Assembly: GCA_030682835.1 (NCBI GenBank)
Contig: JAUXNG010000074.1
Span: forward strand, 1-64,000
DNA from: Hydrogenophaga sp.
GTDB taxonomy: Bacteria > Pseudomonadota > Gammaproteobacteria > Burkholderiales > Burkholderiaceae_C
DNA: 64,000 nt
Reading direction: 5' to 3'
The translations under genes were made by a program, and so were the position numbers. Under the pieces are notes generated by a model. That model ran no database searches. It had not been told where the DNA came from and saw nothing but the letters and a program-made list of their open reading frames with translations. Shown one piece after another: positions 62,806 to 64,000 of the stretch (positions are counted from its first letter, which is position 1; every line of letters begins with the position of its first letter).

Positions 62806-63858
62806 TTACTTGTAGTCGCGCGGCAGGTAGCCGAGGTTGTGCCAGTTGCGGTTCTTGTTCTGGAAGGCAGCCATGCTGTCGTGCACCTTCTTGAACAAGG
62901 GGTCTTTGGCCGACTCTTCTGCAATCACTTCCTTGGAAGCCTTGGCAAAAGCGTCCAGCATGGTCTTGTTGAACTGGCGCAGCTTGACGCCTTCCTTCTC
63001 GAACTTGGTCAGCATCTCGCCCTGCAGCGCCTCGGCCTTGGCCAAGGCCATGGTCACGCCAGCGGTACAGGTGGTTTCGATCTGGGCCTGCGTCTGGGGC
63101 TTGAGCTTGTTCCAGGCCGCCATGTTCACGTAGAGGTACTGGTTGGTGGACGGCTGGTGCCAGCCCGGCAGGTAGTAGTTCTTGACGATCTTGTCGAAGC
63201 CGAGCTGGTCGTCCACGGTGGGCAGCGAGAACTCGGTGCCGTCGAGCACGCCTTTTTCCAGTGCCTGGAACAGTTCGCCACCGGGCAGCATGGTCACCGA
63301 GGCACCCAGCTTCTGATAGATCTTGCCGCCCAGCGCAGCGGCGCGGAACTTCAGGCCCACGAGGTCGGCCGGCGTGTTGATTTCCTTGCGGAACCAGCCG
63401 GCTGATTCGGGGCTGATCGAGCCGCAGAAAATGGGATACACGTTGTGCGGCTTGAAGGTTTCCTTCAGCAGGGCGTCGCCACCACCGAAGTACATCCAGG
63501 CGGCGAACTGGGGCGTCTCCATGCCGAAGGGCAGGGCACCGAAGATGGCCGAGACCGGCACCTTGCCCAGTTCGTAGCCCATGAAGCTGTAGCCCGCTTC
63601 CGCTTTGCCGGAAGAAACGGCGTCAAAAATGCCCAGAGCTGGCACCAGTTTGCCGGGCTCGAACACCTGCAGGTTGACGCTGCCGCCCGATACTTTTTTC
63701 AGTTGCTCCGACACCCAGGGCATGGTGTCGCCCAGTGCCGTCAGGTTGGAGCCGAAGGACATGGGGATGCCCCAGCGAACGGTCTCCTGCGCGACAGCGG
63801 TGCTGCCGAGGGACGCCAGCGAGGCGGCAAGTGCGAGGGCTTTCAGGCCATTTTTCAT
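62806..63858 (-). CDS. TRAP transporter periplasmic substrate-binding protein (TakP-like)
   Basis: 350 residues. The start at 63858 (MKNGLKALALAASLASLGST) gives a signal peptide ending AVAQ and has a GGAGA site. It contains GALPFGMETPQFAAWMYFGG, FCGSISPESAGWFRKEINTP and FRAAALGGKIYQKLGASVTM, the last with the Arg that binds the substrate carboxylate in TRAP receptors. The pattern resembles the TakP/YiaO group for 2-oxo acids or aromatic acids. First gene of the operon; 142 bases of upstream sequence remain in the window without a recognisable promoter. Confidence 0.92.
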   Translation of the reverse strand: MKNGLKALALAASLASLGSTAVAQETVRWGIPMSFGSNLTALGDTMPWVSEQLKKVSGGSVNLQVFEPGKLVPALGIFDAVSSGKAEAGYSFMGYELGKVPVSAIFGALPFGMETPQFAAWMYFGGGDALLKETFKPHNVYPIFCGSISPESAGWFRKEINTPADLVGLKFRAAALGGKIYQKLGASVTMLPGGELFQALEKGVLDGTEFSLPTVDDQLGFDKIVKNYYLPGWHQPSTNQYLYVNMAAWNKLKPQTQAQIETTCTAGVTMALAKAEALQGEMLTKFEKEGVKLRQFNKTMLDAFAKASKEVIAEESAKDPLFKKVHDSMAAFQNKNRNWHNLGYLPRDYK

Positions 63859-64000
63859 GTTCAAGTCTCCGTCTGTTTTCAATGGGCACAAAGTCGGATC
63901 GCAGAGGTTTTCGTTTCCTGCACGACCCGTATACGCGGACGCTTCACCCGGGGTGGCCACCCGCGGATCGGGTGGTCAGAATCACTGGTCTCCTTGTTGG

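Overview
The window is GC-rich (roughly two thirds G+C by eye), densely coded bacterial DNA. It most resembles a Burkholderiales genome, probably Comamonadaceae (Hydrogenophaga-like). This rests on the gene mix (Bug-type and TRAP solute receptors, a DUF1840 protein, a LIV-type ABC cluster with CoA ligases, an ohrR-ohr pair, the aminobenzoyl-CoA type fusion enzyme) and on a recurrent intergenic element of the kind common in that family. The taxonomic call is inference. No rRNA, tRNA, CRISPR array, transposase or phage gene was recognised, and no gene-free stretch exceeds about 250 bases.

Layout. 1-7710: an envelope operon of three exported proteins: the C-terminal part of a giant repeat protein, a roughly 1,090-residue outer-membrane barrel protein whose start overlaps its stop codon, and an OmpA-type lipoprotein. 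7729-15395 (minus): a catabolic operon for a CoA-activated aromatic acid, best read as aerobic 2-aminobenzoyl-CoA degradation: fused monooxygenase/reductase, MarR regulator, enoyl-CoA hydratase, acyl-CoA dehydrogenase, benzoate-CoA ligase-like enzyme and a RidA-like protein. 15614-18231: DUF1840 protein and two orphan Bug receptors. 18352-28005: a LIV-type ABC importer bracketed by two adenylate-forming ligases, with a divergent Crp/Fnr-type regulator. 28153-33337: pseudouridine synthase, lipase-like hydrolase, HtpG, small lipoprotein. 33448-34405: Ohr/OhrR peroxide defence with a perfect operator palindrome.

34552-39507: SrkA kinase, a methyltransferase, a CPA2 antiporter coupled to YbdK, and a small orphan gene behind structured RNA. 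39520-41524: a NodIJ-like exporter whose two genes are separated by an inverted repeat pair. 41617-44971: lipoprotein, Psd, PurT, small membrane protein. 45102-49943: a MacAB-TolC-like efflux operon. 50133-54591: AMP nucleosidase, glutathione reductase, an SDR and a hemerythrin. 54718-59063: TrkA with two tandem TrkH channels. 59245-60730: a translationally coupled rhodanese/YchJ/HAD trio. 60798-63858: a TRAP transporter for a carboxylate.

The most unusual signals are: (i) a family of intergenic elements, all seven full copies lying within about 10 bases after a stop codon and in the same orientation relative to that gene; (ii) two further related copies inserted in frame inside the aminobenzoyl-CoA monooxygenase gene; (iii) a RidA-like protein in the same operon with Met at the place of the canonical active-site Arg105; (iv) the three-gene envelope operon at the left edge.
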